Positions 1 to 10,183 of a DNA stretch of 64,000 bases are shown here, one piece after another. This DNA comes from Pandoraea nosoerga (GTDB lineage Bacteria > Pseudomonadota > Gammaproteobacteria > Burkholderiales > Burkholderiaceae): NCBI RefSeq assembly GCF_902459585.1, contig NZ_CABPSC010000019.1, positions 20,325 through 84,324 of the forward strand. Reading direction: 5' to 3'. The notes under the pieces were generated by a model. That model was given only the letters and a program-made list of their open reading frames with translations. It did no database searches and was not told the origin of the DNA. Made by a program: the position numbers and the translations under genes. Position 1 is the stretch's first letter. Every line of letters starts with the position of its first letter.

Positions 1-997
1 TACCGAACCATTCCACGATTTCGGCCTCGCTCGCGAAGCGGAAATCCGCCAGGCCGGGCACCTTGCTCGCCTTGATCTCGTTGAGTTCGTGATCGCCGCG
101 CAGCAACAGCAGCCACAGGGTCGTGCCGGTGTCTTCGCTATCGGTGGCGAGCACGATCGACTTGACCGTGCGGGCAAGCGGGATCGAGAGCAGTTCGGCC
201 ACCGCTTCGCACTTGGCCTTGCCGGGCGTAGCGGTCTTCGTCATTGCCTCGGCCGGCGCGGCGCGCTCGCCCTGGGGCGCGAGCGCCTCGGCCATCTCGA
301 CGTTGGCCGCATAGTCCGACGTCGGGCAATAGGCGATCGAGTCCTCGCCGGTCTCCGCGATCACGTGAAATTCGTGCGAGCCCGAACCGCCGATGGAGCC
401 GTTGTCGGCCACCACGGCGCGGAATTCCAGGCCCAGGCGCGTGAAGATGCGCACGTAGGCGTCGAACATTTTCTGATACGACGCCTGCAGGCCGGCACGA
501 TCCTTGTCGAAGGAATAGGCGTCCTTCATGATGAACTCGCGCCCGCGCATCACGCCGAAGCGCGGCCGGATCTCGTCGCGGAACTTCGTCTGCACCTGGT
601 AGAAATTCACCGGCAACTGGCGATAGCTCTTGATTTCGCGACGCGCGATGTCCGTCACGACCTCTTCATGGGTCGGGCCGACGACGAAATCGCGGTCGTT
701 GCGATCCTTCAGGCGCAGCAGTTCGGGGCCGTACTTCTGCCAGCGACCCGATTCCTGCCAGAGTTCCGCCGGCTGCACCGCCGGCATGAGCAACTCGAGC
801 GCGCCGGCGCGGTTCATTTCTTCACGGACGATGGCTTCGACCTTGCGGATGGAGCGCAGACCGATCGGCAAGTAGTCGTAGATTCCGCCGGCAACGCGGC
901 GGATCATGCCGGAGCGCATCATCAGCTTGTGGCTGACGATTTCGGCGTCGGCGGGCGCCTCCTTGAGGGTGCCGATGAAGAAACGAGAGGCTTTCAT
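1..997 (-). CDS. proS: Prolyl-tRNA synthetase, N-terminal part (cut by window edge)
   Basis: Charges tRNA-Pro with proline in the cytoplasm. The minus strand reads from ATG at 997 without a stop to base 1, giving about 332 residues of a roughly 575-residue bacterial-type enzyme. The start reads [15 protein letters not shown], followed by class II motif 1 sequence and motif 2 around [17 protein letters not shown], then the beginning of the inserted editing domain (a stretch containing [11 protein letters not shown]). The remaining editing domain, motif 3 and the anticodon-binding domain lie outside the window. It is divergent from rppH, with about 210 bp between the two starts. Identification is from motif and sequence recall; the truncation is only the window boundary. 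Confidence 0.95.
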   Translation of the reverse strand, partial: MKASRFFIGTLKEAPADAEIVSHKLMMRSGMIRRVAGGIYDYLPIGLRSIRKVEAIVREEMNRAGALELLMPAVQPAELWQESGRWQKYGPELLRLKDRNDRDFVVGPTHEEVVTDIARREIKSYRQLPVNFYQVQTKFRDEIRPRFGVMRGREFIMKDAYSFDKDRAGLQASYQKMFDAYVRIFTRLGLEFRAVVADNGSIGGSGSHEFHVIAETGEDSIAYCPTSDYAANVEMAEALAPQGERAAPAEAMTKTATPGKAKCEAVAELLSIPLARTVKSIVLATDSEDTGTTLWLLLLRGDHELNEIKASKVPGLADFRFASEAEIVEWFG

Positions 998-1209
998 GCA
1001 GATTTCCGGAAAAATGAGGGTCAACGGCGCACGCGGCGATTCGATGGATGGCCGGGATCCGGGCCGGGGCGCGCCCGAACGTCGTCACAGCCCCCGAGAC
1101 ACCCGCCGGCCCTGCGCGCCGCCCCGGTCGCCCGAGCCGCCGCCGGCCGCCGCGCCGGTGATTATCTGTTTATAATCGAAGCAATTTTAAAGGATTCAAG
1201 GGTGGTTGT

Positions 1210-1863
1210 ATGCTGGACCGTGAAGGCTTTCGCCCGAACGTCGGCATCATCCTCTTAAACGCACGCAATGAAGTGTTCTGGGGCAAGCGACTGGGCGAGC
1301 ACTCCTGGCAGTTCCCGCAAGGCGGCATCAAGTACGGCGAAACGCCCGAACAGGCCATGTTCCGCGAATTGCACGAGGAAACCGGGCTGAAGCCAGAACA
1401 CGTCAAGATCATCGGTCGCACACGCGACTGGCTGCGTTATGAGGTGCCGGACAAGTTCATCAAGCGCGAAGTGCGCGGACATTACCGGGGCCAGAAGCAA
1501 ATCTGGTTCCTGCTGCGCATGGTCGGCCGCGACTGCGACATCTGCCTGCGCGCGACTGATCATCCCGAGTTCGACGCCTGGCGCTGGAACGAATATTGGG
1601 TGCCGCTCGACGCCGTGATCGAGTTCAAGCGCGAAGTCTATCAACTCGCACTGAACGAACTCTCGCGTTACCTGCGCCGCTCCGCCGCGCGCGCCCAACA
1701 GGACCGGCGGCGGTTTCCGCGCGCCGGCGCCCGCGTCGGCGAACCGCCGCAGGCCGTGACGGGTACGCCGCACTCGCAGGACGCGAGCCGCAGCGAACCC
1801 GATTGCGGCAACGGTTCGCCGCCGGGCGGCGCCGCCCAGGGTCTGCCGCCCCGGGAGCCGTGA
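1210..1863 (+). CDS. rppH: RNA pyrophosphohydrolase RppH (Nudix)
   Basis: Removes pyrophosphate from the 5' end of triphosphorylated mRNAs, starting RNase E-dependent decay. The protein is 217 aa. The Nudix box GX5EX7REUXEEXGU is complete at residues 38-60 (GGIKYGE, then RELHEETGL). The N-terminus [15 protein letters not shown] is typical of the family. The C-terminal tail beyond residue 160 is Arg/Pro/Gly rich and longer than in E. coli RppH (176 aa), as often in Burkholderiales. A TATAAT box lies at 1171-1176 and a purine-rich AAGGGTGG at 1198-1205 precedes ATG 1210, which supports the start. No clear -35 hexamer was seen. Confidence 0.95.
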   Translation: MLDREGFRPNVGIILLNARNEVFWGKRLGEHSWQFPQGGIKYGETPEQAMFRELHEETGLKPEHVKIIGRTRDWLRYEVPDKFIKREVRGHYRGQKQIWFLLRMVGRDCDICLRATDHPEFDAWRWNEYWVPLDAVIEFKREVYQLALNELSRYLRRSAARAQQDRRRFPRAGARVGEPPQAVTGTPHSQDASRSEPDCGNGSPPGGAAQGLPPREP

Positions 1864-1916
1864 ACCGGGTCGCGCAGGGCCTGTCACATCGACGGACGCG
1901 GGCCTCCGCCCGCGTT

Positions 1917-2045
1917 CCGTTGCCTTTCGTTGCCTTTCGTGGTCTTTCCGTGACCTTTCATGGCCTTTTCGTGGCATTGCGCGCCCCTAACGAATTGCTA
2001 TCGAGCCACTAACGAGCCACTAACGAGCTACTAACGAGCCACGCG
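1917..2045. repeat. Two short degenerate tandem-repeat arrays
   Basis: Between rppH and the CNP1-like gene. The first array, about 1917-1975, has 10-11-bp units resembling TTGCCTTTCG with degenerate copies. The second, 2002-2045, has 11-bp units CGAGCCACTAA at 2002-2012 and 2013-2023, CGAGCTACTAA at 2024-2034 and a partial copy after that. Neither is coding. They are read directly from the sequence; no function is assigned. Confidence 0.7.
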
Positions 2046-2117
2046 CGCGCCCCGGAAGGCCACCATCACAACTTCGCTGCGCCTTCGTCCGTCCAATCGA
2101 TTTCCCGACCACAACCC

Positions 2118-2717
2118 ATGCGCTCTTTCCTTGCCCGCCGCACCCCGCGCCCGACCGCTTCGGCGCCCCTGGCATCCTTGCCCGCCCTCACTGCCCTCAC
2201 CGCCCTCACGCTGTTGGCGGCCTGCAGCAGCGTCTCGCAGCCCGTCCAGGACTTCGACGAGTACCTGGCCCAGCAGGAAGCGGCCAAGGGCAAGTGGAAG
2301 GAAGCCGCATACAGCCTGCCGACGAGCGCCCCGCAAGACGCCGACCTGATCAGCTTCCCCACGCTGCCCAACGCCGCGCTCGACTATGCCATCGACGCGA
2401 AGTCGGTGCAGGTCACCGAGGACGGCGTGGTGCGCTACATCGCCGTCATCCGCAGCAAGCAGGGCGCGCGCAACGTCTCGTATGAAGGCATGCACTGTGC
2501 CACGTTCGAGTCGCGCCTCTATGCGACCGGCCGTCCCGACGGCACGTGGGCGCCTGCGCGCAACAGCGAGTGGCGCCCGATCCGCCCGTATGGCGCAACG
2601 GCATATCAGGGCATTCTGTACCGCGACTACCTCTGCCAGGACAAGACGCCGTTGGGCAGCGCGAAGGACATCGTGCAGAATCTGCGCTATCCGACGACGC
2701 CCACGAACTATCGCTGA
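2118..2717 (+). CDS. CNP1-like family lipoprotein
   Basis: A 199-aa exported protein. The first 36 residues form a lipoprotein signal: Arg-rich start, a Leu/Ala hydrophobic stretch and a lipobox ending LLAAC with the acylated Cys at 36. The mature part contains the block VRYIAVIRSKQGARNVSYEG followed by MHCAT, and WAPARNSEWRPI, which I recognise as the CNP1-like family (PF08750) common in betaproteobacteria. Molecular function is unknown; an envelope location is inferred from the lipobox. It lies between rppH and the convergent proB and is followed by a shared terminator. Confidence 0.8.
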   Translation: MRSFLARRTPRPTASAPLASLPALTALTALTLLAACSSVSQPVQDFDEYLAQQEAAKGKWKEAAYSLPTSAPQDADLISFPTLPNAALDYAIDAKSVQVTEDGVVRYIAVIRSKQGARNVSYEGMHCATFESRLYATGRPDGTWAPARNSEWRPIRPYGATAYQGILYRDYLCQDKTPLGSAKDIVQNLRYPTTPTNYR

Positions 2718-2789
2718 ACTATCGCCGAGGTATCGCGCGTCTGGGGCGCCTCCTGCGCGGTCCCGCACCGCCTACGCGGTCAGGGATGT

Positions 2790-2827
2790 AAAAACGCCGG
2801 TCACGCTTGACGTGCCGGCGTTTTTTT
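2790..2827. terminator. Bidirectional rho-independent terminator, CNP1-like / proB
   Basis: The stem AAAACGCCGG (2791-2800) pairs with CCGGCGTTTT (2815-2824), with A-run and T-run flanks on both sides. It sits between two convergent genes and can serve both strands. Confidence 0.85.
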
Positions 2828-2856
2828 GTCGACCACGCGCGCCGCGCGACAGCGGC

Positions 2857-3990
2857 TCAGCGCAGGATCAGGTTGTCGCGATGGATCAACTCCGGCTCGT
2901 TCGCGAAGCCGAGCACCTGCTCGATGTCGCTGCTCGGATGGCGCCGGATCAGGCGCGTCTCCGACGCACTGTAGTTCGACAGGCCGCGCGCCACTTCGTG
3001 ACCGGCCTCGTCCACGCAGGCGATGACTTCCCCGCGCGCGAACGTGCCTTCCACGTCGATCACGCCGATCGGCAGCAGGCTCTTGCCTTCTTCCACCAGC
3101 TTCTTGCAGGCGCCGGCGTCGATGACCACGCGTCCGCGCACCTGCAGATGATCCGCCATCCACTGTTTGCGGGCCGTGAGGACTGCCGTGCGCGCGACCA
3201 GCTGCGTGCCGATGGCCTCGCCGCTCGCCAGACGCACAAGTACGTCCGTCTCGCGGCCCGACGCGATCACGGTATGCGCCCCGCTCGTCGCGGCGCGCTT
3301 GGCGGCCAGTATCTTGGTCAGCATGCCGCCGCGCCCGATATTGGTCCCTGCGCCGCCGGCCATCGCTTCCAGACGCTCGTCGCCGGCGTCCGCCTCATGC
3401 ACGAACTCCGCATCGGGATGCTTGCGCGGGTCGGCCGTGTACAGGCCCGACTGGTCGGTCAGGATGACGAGGGCGTCGCCGTCGATCAGATTCGTGACGA
3501 GCGCGCCAAGCGTATCGTTGTCGCCGAACTTGATTTCGTCGGTAACGACGGTGTCGTTTTCGTTGATGATCGGCACCACGCCCAGACGCAGCAGCGTGAG
3601 CAAGGTCGTGCGTGCGTTCAGATAGCGCTCGCGATCGGCCAGATCGGCATGCGTGAGGAGAATCTGCGCGGTGCGCACGCCGTGCTCGGCAAAGCGCGTC
3701 TCGTAGACCTGCGCAAGCCCCATCTGCCCCACGGCGGCAGCCGCCTGCAGTTCGTCGATGGCCTTCGGGCGGCGCGCCCAGCCCAGTCGCTGCATGCCCT
3801 CGGCAATGGCGCCCGAGCTGACCAGCACGACCTGCTTTGGCGGACGTCCGTCACCGCCATGCCGCAGCGCGGCGATCTGTTGCGCCCATCGCGCAATCGC
3901 GACATCGTCCAGCCCGCGACCGTCGTTGGTCACGAGACTGGACCCCACTTTCACCACGAGCCGTTTCGCATCGGCGATGACCGAACGCAT
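2857..3990 (-). CDS. proB: Glutamate 5-kinase with PUA domain
   Basis: Phosphorylates L-glutamate to glutamyl-5-phosphate, the first and normally proline-inhibited step of proline synthesis. The protein is 377 aa, typical length. The amino-acid kinase domain occupies roughly residues 1-260, with the N-terminal [12 protein letters not shown] phosphate loop, the [11 protein letters not shown] segment, and the INENDTV and [11 protein letters not shown] substrate and nucleotide motifs. A PUA domain follows (residues about 280-365, containing [13 protein letters not shown]). An AGGAG-like site precedes ATG 3990. It lies downstream of obgE on the same strand, separated by about 157 bp. Confidence 0.97.
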   Translation of the reverse strand: MRSVIADAKRLVVKVGSSLVTNDGRGLDDVAIARWAQQIAALRHGGDGRPPKQVVLVSSGAIAEGMQRLGWARRPKAIDELQAAAAVGQMGLAQVYETRFAEHGVRTAQILLTHADLADRERYLNARTTLLTLLRLGVVPIINENDTVVTDEIKFGDNDTLGALVTNLIDGDALVILTDQSGLYTADPRKHPDAEFVHEADAGDERLEAMAGGAGTNIGRGGMLTKILAAKRAATSGAHTVIASGRETDVLVRLASGEAIGTQLVARTAVLTARKQWMADHLQVRGRVVIDAGACKKLVEEGKSLLPIGVIDVEGTFARGEVIACVDEAGHEVARGLSNYSASETRLIRRHPSSDIEQVLGFANEPELIHRDNLILR

Positions 3991-4147
3991 GGAACTGAAC
4001 TCTCCTGCGGAGGTATTTGGGAAAACTGGCCGCTACCGTCGTCGGGAAGCCCATCGAAATCGACCTTCCCTCGCGCGGCCGCGGCGGCCGGATCGCTGGC
4101 ACGGGCGCGGTTGCCGCTCCAGCACCAGTTCTCGAGTGACGTGGAGT

Positions 4148-5709
<1,562 letters not shown>

Positions 5710-5737
5710 GACTTAACTCCTTACCTAGCTCGATCGA

Positions 5738-6049
5738 TTAGCCGTTGATGCTGTCGATGCGCAGCTCGGTGTAGTTTTGGCGATGGCCTTGACGCTTTTG
5801 GTAGTGCTTGCGACGGCGCATCTTGAAAATCTTCACCTTGGGGTGACGACCTTGGGCGATAACGGTAGCCTTGACGGAAGCCCCACTGACCAACGGCGCA
5901 CCGAACTTAATCGATTCGCCCTCGCCAACGGCGAGAACCTGGTCGATGGTGATTTCAGCGCCAATGTCAGCCGGTATCTGTTCTACTTTGAGCTTTTCGC
6001 CAGCAGCAACCTTGTATTGCTTGCCGCCGGTTTTTATGACCGCGTACAT
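5738..6049 (-). CDS. rplU: 50S ribosomal protein L21
   Basis: Ribosomal large-subunit protein that binds 23S rRNA with L20. The protein is 103 aa, starting [14 protein letters not shown] and ending in the basic [16 protein letters not shown] segment followed by ELRIDSING. It is first gene of the rplU-rpmA unit, behind a strong promoter, and divergent from ispB. Confidence 0.98.
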   Translation of the reverse strand: MYAVIKTGGKQYKVAAGEKLKVEQIPADIGAEITIDQVLAVGEGESIKFGAPLVSGASVKATVIAQGRHPKVKIFKMRRRKHYQKRQGHRQNYTELRIDSING

Positions 6050-6207
6050 TGTTGAACCTCACTCATAAACAAGAGAATTTCCGTGCGGGCCGAGAGGTCC
6101 GGAGAGGACTCGTCTTGCCGGCCGCCCGCATCGCTGCGACCCCTGGCGCCCGCCATACCGGAGCATTTCGGGGCCGGTCGCGACGAATGTGCGCACGAAA
6201 ACCGGGG

Positions 6208-6236
6208 ATTATACAGACTTTCTCCTTTTGCGTCAA
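6208..6236 (-). promoter_or_regulatory. Sigma70-type promoter of rplU-rpmA
   Basis: On the minus strand, TTGACG (6236-6231), a 17-bp spacer and a perfect TATAAT (6213-6208). The transcript would have a leader of about 150 nt before the rplU ATG at 6049. Confidence 0.8.
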
Positions 6237-6296
6237 AGACTTCCGTGAAACCAGTCATTCCGCGGGGCTGGTGCCCGAAAGTTGCCGCGCCCACTA

Positions 6297-6302
6297 TATA
6301 AT
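6297..6302 (+). promoter_or_regulatory. Candidate -10 box of ispB
   Basis: A perfect TATAAT lies 34 bp before the TTG proposed as ispB start. It argues against using the in-frame TTG at 6282, which is upstream of the box. No convincing -35 hexamer was found. Confidence 0.5.
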
Positions 6303-6335
6303 TTGGGGCGAATTTTTCCTCACCCGAGCCTTGTC

Positions 6336-7316
6336 TTGACTGCTTCGACTTCTTCCCAGAACGTACTGGCCGCCATCGCCGACGACATGCGTGCCGTCGA
6401 CCAGCTCATTCGTGAACGGCTGGCCTCCGAGGTGGTCCTGATCAACCAGATCTCGGAGTACATCATCAATTCGGGCGGCAAACGACTGCGCCCGGCACTG
6501 CTCCTGCTCGTGGCAGGCGCTCTCGGCGTGACATCGCAGGCGCGCTACGAACTGGCCGCCGTCATCGAATTCATTCACACGTCCACGCTGCTGCACGACG
6601 ACGTCGTCGACGAGTCGGACCTGCGCCGCGGCAAGCAAACGGCCAACGCGCTGTTTGGCAACGCGGCGTCGGTGCTCGTTGGCGACTTCCTGTATTCGCG
6701 CTCGTTCGAAATGATGGTGAGCGTGGACAACATGCGCGTGATGCAGATTCTTGCGCGCGCGACCAACGTGATCGCCGAGGGCGAAGTGCTGCAGCTTCTG
6801 AACATGCACGATCCGGACGTGGACGAGGCGCGCTACCTGCAGGTCATCAAGTACAAGACGGCCACGCTGTTCGAAGCGGCAACGCAGCTCGCCGCCGTGC
6901 TGGCCGACGCCGACGCGCCAACCGAAGCGGCCGTGCGCGAATACGGCGGTCGCCTGGGCACGGCCTTCCAACTGATGGACGACTGGCTCGATTACGCCGG
7001 CGACACCGATGCGATGGGCAAGAACGCCGGCGACGATCTTCGCGAGGGCAAGCCGACCCTGCCGCTCATTCATGTGCTGCAGCATGGCACCGAACAGGAA
7101 CGCGCGCTCGTTCGCGAAGCGATCGAGAACGGCGGCACCGACAAGTTCGAACCGATTCTTGCTGCGATCACACGAACGGGCGCGCTCGATTACACGCTGG
7201 CTCGCGCGAAGGAAGAGGCCGATGCAGCCGCACGAATTATTTCTGCGCTGCCCTCTTCCAATTACAAAAATAGCCTGCTAGAATTATGTTCTTACTCGAT
7301 AGCGCGACGCACTTAA
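6336..7316 (+). CDS. ispB: Octaprenyl diphosphate synthase (trans-polyprenyl synthetase)
   Basis: Extends farnesyl diphosphate with IPP units to make the ubiquinone side chain. About 326 aa. Both Asp-rich motifs are present: DDVVD (residues about 88-92) after IEFIHTSTLLH, and DDWLD (about 215-219) after GTAFQLM. GGKRLRP and the GDFLYSRSFEMM helix also match. There is no ATG near the expected N-terminus. I choose TTG 6336 because it gives a family-like start and lies downstream of the TATAAT at 6297; TTG 6282 or 6303 remain possible. tRNA-Pro follows 24 bp after the stop. Confidence 0.93.
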   Translation: MTASTSSQNVLAAIADDMRAVDQLIRERLASEVVLINQISEYIINSGGKRLRPALLLLVAGALGVTSQARYELAAVIEFIHTSTLLHDDVVDESDLRRGKQTANALFGNAASVLVGDFLYSRSFEMMVSVDNMRVMQILARATNVIAEGEVLQLLNMHDPDVDEARYLQVIKYKTATLFEAATQLAAVLADADAPTEAAVREYGGRLGTAFQLMDDWLDYAGDTDAMGKNAGDDLREGKPTLPLIHVLQHGTEQERALVREAIENGGTDKFEPILAAITRTGALDYTLARAKEEADAAARIISALPSSNYKNSLLELCSYSIARRT

Positions 7317-7340
7317 CAAAGCGAAGCAGCCGTATCGAAG

Positions 7341-7417
7341 CGGGGTGTAGCTTAGCCTGGTAGAGCGCTACGTTCGGGACGTAGAGGCCGGAGGTTCGAA
7401 TCCTCTCACCCCGACCA
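7341..7417 (+). tRNA. tRNA-Pro (anticodon CGG)
   Basis: A 77-nt cloverleaf. The acceptor stem CGGGGTG pairs with CACCCCG, the anticodon stem CTACG/CGTAG encloses loop TTCGGGA (anticodon CGG, reads CCG), the T-arm GGAGG-TTCGAAT-CCTCT is intact, and CCA is encoded. Its 3' half is the attachment site of the element that follows; the gene remains intact. Confidence 0.95.
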
Positions 7418-7418
7418 G
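7371..7418 (+). repeat. attL: 48-bp direct repeat in the tRNA-Pro 3' half
   Basis: Forty-eight bases from CGTTCGGGACG to CCCCGACCAG are repeated perfectly at 18718-18765. They span the anticodon loop to the CCA end of the tRNA, the usual target of tyrosine integrases. Confidence 0.92.
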
Positions 7419-7509
7419 AATTTCCCAAAAGGATCAAGGACTTATCGATCCTTTACTAGCTCACTGTTCATGTCGAGTTAGAGTAAATCCTACATCTGGT
7501 TGTCCCAAG

Positions 7510-7542
7510 AATGTCCCGTCGATTGACGGGACATTTTCTTTT
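7510..7542 (+). terminator. Rho-independent terminator at the left end of the element
   Basis: A perfect 11-bp stem AATGTCCCGTC (7510-7520) / GACGGGACATT (7525-7535) with loop GATT and a following TTCTTTT. It now terminates transcription from ispB/tRNA-Pro into the element. Confidence 0.8.
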
Positions 7543-7714
7543 GTACTATCTTCCCTTATGTCGACATTCATGCCTCGCCGGCATTCGCGGCGAGGGCTTC
7601 GATGTTCGATTGGCGACCATCTACGCTGGGTCGCCCGGTCGGAACCACTGGCGGCTACCAGTCTCTGACCTGCAGCAAAACCGTCTAGGAGCAACCTTTT
7701 AAAAGGTGCATCTA

Positions 7715-8044
7715 ATGCATGGTTTTGCTCGTCTCAAGAATGACGCACCCCCGCGCGTCATCTTCATCGAAGAGCTTTCCGAACTCATCGGAAAAGCGCC
7801 GACGACCATTCGTACTTGCGCGACAAACGCGAAGTACCTGCATCTAATCCCTCGCCCTTTCAAGATGCCCAACAGCCGGCGGTTGTGCTGGTGGGAAAGC
7901 GACGTTCTTGCGTGGATCAACGCCAGTCAGGAACTGCCTCTCCCTACAGCCCGGCGCCCGCGCGGCCGCCCGACGAAGGCGCAACAGGTTGCCTGGCAGC
8001 GCCAAGCGATGGAATCGCGGTCCCTCCCGCAGGGGGCGCGATGA
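7715..8044 (+). CDS. AlpA-like MerR-type helix-turn-helix regulator
   Basis: A small DNA-binding protein, 109 aa from ATG 7715 with AAAAGG just upstream (7701-7706); a GTG at 7706 is an alternative start. The core residues around IEELSELIGKAPTTIRTCAT and LIPRPFKMPNSRRLCW resemble the winged-helix AlpA/excisionase-type regulators found beside element integrases. WWESDVLAWI is a typical AlpA closing motif. A basic tail rich in Arg/Pro follows. Its stop overlaps the next ATG (ATGA), so it heads a three-gene unit. Its role as regulator of excision or replication is inferred from family and position. Confidence 0.7.
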   Translation: MHGFARLKNDAPPRVIFIEELSELIGKAPTTIRTCATNAKYLHLIPRPFKMPNSRRLCWWESDVLAWINASQELPLPTARRPRGRPTKAQQVAWQRQAMESRSLPQGAR

Positions 8045-8220
8045 AAATTGTCCTGCGAATTGATCCCGATGCATGGCGCGTTGGCTTTGAGGCTGGCGAA
8101 ACCGGTCGACCTATGACGCCATGCCCCGCCAGTCTAGACGCCCTCTCTTACTTTTCCGGCTGGATCGAGGGCGAAGCCAAGCGGCAAGGTTACGAATACA
8201 GCGCAGGGACCGAGGGATGA
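8041..8220 (+). CDS. Small RMF-like protein
   Basis: 59 aa, start ATG 8041 overlapping the previous stop (ATGA). Its spacing of residues, GFEAGETGRP...CP...LSYFSGWIEGEAKRQ, matches ribosome modulation factor (RMF: GYQAG-GRS-CPY-W-GGWREA). RMF dimerises 70S ribosomes in stationary phase. Short RMF-like proteins, including those named CrpP, also occur on plasmids and mobile elements. Which role applies here is unknown. The stop overlaps the start of the TrfA-like gene. Confidence 0.65.
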   Translation: MKIVLRIDPDAWRVGFEAGETGRPMTPCPASLDALSYFSGWIEGEAKRQGYEYSAGTEG

Positions 8221-8801
8221 ATGCTTCGCAAGACAAGGACGTGCGCCGCTCGCAACGGCCGCGCCAACCCCACCAGCCAGGAAACATCTTCAGCACCGAG
8301 ACGTGGTCGCGAATACAAGAGCGGACTGCGCGCGAACTCGCACGGCCTCGCCAAATGTTCCTGCCCGGCCTGGAGCCAACGATGCGGGCAATGCCGAATC
8401 ATATTGCCCGAAGCAGCCTGTTTGCCCCTCTGTCGAAAACTCGCCGACGGCAATTCCTTAACGATTACCCCCTGATCAGTCGGAGCGACGTGAAGATCAA
8501 GTTCACTGGCGTCCAACTCGACGAAAGCCAGGCCGACGTCTGGATGCAGCTCATGCATGTCGCCTCGGCCTCCCCATTAGGCAAGCCGTTCAATGTACAG
8601 AGCGCATCAATACTCGAAGCGATGGGCCGGCAAGTCGGCGGAGCCGAGTATCGATGGCTTCGACGGGCCGTGGAGGCACTCTACAAGGCCACATTGATCA
8701 TCGACGTCGTCAACAAGTACCGCATCGGTGACGGCGATTCCAACGGCGACGGGATACGAATGATCGATCGATTCCGATACGACGCGTCGCGCAAGCAATA
8801 G
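8217..8801 (+). pseudogene. TrfA-like replication initiator, C-terminally truncated
   Basis: A 194-aa open frame from ATG 8217 (ATGA overlap with the RMF-like gene). Residues from about 62 on read RAMPNHIARSSLFAPLSK, then SRSDVKIKFTGVQLDESQADVW, EAMGRQVGG and EYRWLRRAVEAL, in the same order as the first winged-helix domain of TrfA/RepA plasmid initiators. It stops at TAG 8799-8801 after MIDRFRYDASRKQ, where TrfA would continue with its second winged helix (roughly 120-150 residues). The sequence then changes at once to a TraY-like frame, so the gene was cut by a deletion. The iteron origin at 15432-15632 was presumably its target. Confidence 0.8.
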
Positions 8802-9487
8802 CCGACGCCAGCGGTGCGATCAGTTTCATCAAGGGCGCGCTGGATGGTGCCGGGCCGATCATCATGATGATCATCATTGCCGCGCTGTTGCTCGGCCTCG
8901 GCCTGTCAACTTACCTGCCGATGGTGCCGTTCGTCATCTGGTTCGGTGCCGCCGTAAACTGGCTCGTCGTTGTCGGCGAAGGCGTGATCGCAGCCCCGCT
9001 GTGGGCAATCACGCATCTCGGCGGAGAGGGCGACGGCCTCGGCCACAAGACTGCCCACGGCTACATCTTCCTCCTGGAAATGATGGTTCGTCCTATCCTG
9101 ATGGTGATTGGCTTCTTCCTCGGAGGCGCGGGAATTGTTGCCGGAGGAACGTTGCTGAACGAAGGGTTCGGCGTCGCCCTCGCCAACGCGCAGTTCGATT
9201 CGCTGACCGGTATTGGCTCGATTCTGGCCTATTGCACGATTTATTTTTCGATGTGTCTCAACCTCGTGCATAGCTGCTTTAATCTGATCTTCCTGGTGCC
9301 GGACAAGGTGATCAACTGGGTCGGAGGTCACTCGCCGGCTATGGTCGGCACTGACCACAGCGATCGGACCAAGGCTGCGGTCAATACCCTGCTGGCAAAA
9401 TTCGATATTCGCCCGTCAGGTGGCAATGGCAGGCGCCCACTGGGCGGGACGAATCCTTCGTCCAAGTCCGATGGCATCAAAGAATAG
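8801..9487 (+). pseudogene. DotA/TraY-type conjugation protein, C-terminal remnant
   Basis: Open in frame from the deletion junction at about 8795; the first ATG is 8864 (207 aa). It has hydrophobic segments (IIIAALLLGLGL; a VIWFGAAVNWLVVVGE-type segment), then APLWAITHLGGEGDGLG, HGYIFLLEMMVRPILMVIGFF, and later SCFNLIFLVPDKVINWVGG. These match the C-terminal membrane part of DotA/TraY proteins of IncI-type (MPF-I) conjugation systems, normally 700-1000 aa. Only the last quarter survives. Translation from 8864 might still yield a membrane peptide, but transfer function is excluded. Confidence 0.75.
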
Positions 9488-9496
9488 GAGAATGCA

Positions 9497-10018
9497 ATGC
9501 GATTGCTGAGACTTGCATCTGAGCTGTTCTATATTGCGACGTCCGTGCTGGCCGCGCTCCCCATGTTCATGTATTCGGTATGGGGCGGCAGATTCCTGCA
9601 CTCAGGCACGGCCCTTATGGCAATGGTTGCATCTGTCGCGTGGGTCGCGGGCGGCCTTCTGCTGTTATCGAAATGGCGTCGATCACGCGACAGCGACCTG
9701 CGAAAGCTGATCGCGTCGATTGCGCCGAGCTTCCGGCCGCAAGTCGAACTTGCCGACTATCTCAATACGCGGTATGTCGGCATTGACACCGTGACGGGCA
9801 AGGCCGTTGTCATCGATCGGGAGAAGAACGTCGCAAAGTACGAGCCGACCACGTACATTCAGAGCGCCGAAGTGAGCGACGCCGGAGATGCGGTTCATTC
9901 CACATTCACGTTCAGCTTCCGGGACTTTGCCAATCCTTCGATGAAGATCCGCGTCAACCGACTTCACGCAGAAGACACTAGCGTTCGTATTCGGTATGCC
10001 CTGGAGCACGCGGCGTAG
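9497..10018 (+). CDS. ExcA-like membrane protein (putative entry/surface exclusion)
   Basis: 173 aa, preceded by TAGGAG at 9486-9491, 9 bp after the TraY remnant. Two transmembrane helices lie within residues 1-60 (YIATSVLAALPMFMY; LMAMVASVAWVAGGLLLL), then a soluble domain starting LRKLIASIAPSFRPQVELA with YVGIDTVTGKAVVIDREKNVA. In IncI1 plasmids the gene right after traY is excA, the exclusion determinant. Architecture and position fit, but the residue match is from memory and weak, so the name is an inference. If functional it could block entry of related IncI-type elements. Confidence 0.5.
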   Translation: MRLLRLASELFYIATSVLAALPMFMYSVWGGRFLHSGTALMAMVASVAWVAGGLLLLSKWRRSRDSDLRKLIASIAPSFRPQVELADYLNTRYVGIDTVTGKAVVIDREKNVAKYEPTTYIQSAEVSDAGDAVHSTFTFSFRDFANPSMKIRVNRLHAEDTSVRIRYALEHAA

Positions 10019-10034
10019 CGGATGGATACTAACC

Positions 10035-10060
10035 GACCGGGCCTAACGGCCCGGTCTTGC
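10035..10060 (+). terminator. Terminator-like hairpin after the ExcA-like gene
   Basis: A 9-bp perfect stem GACCGGGCC (10035-10043) / GGCCCGGTC (10048-10056) with loop TAAC, 16 bp after the stop. The T-run is weak (TTGCT). It sits between convergent transcription units. Confidence 0.6.
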
Positions 10061-10183
10061 TACGCAACGCTCGTACAACGCGCACGATCTCATGCCCGGC
10101 AAGCCCTGCCCAAACCTGCTCGAGCAGCCCACGCAAAGGGACCACATCGGCCGTGGCCAGTCGACGTAGTCTGGCACGGAAGG

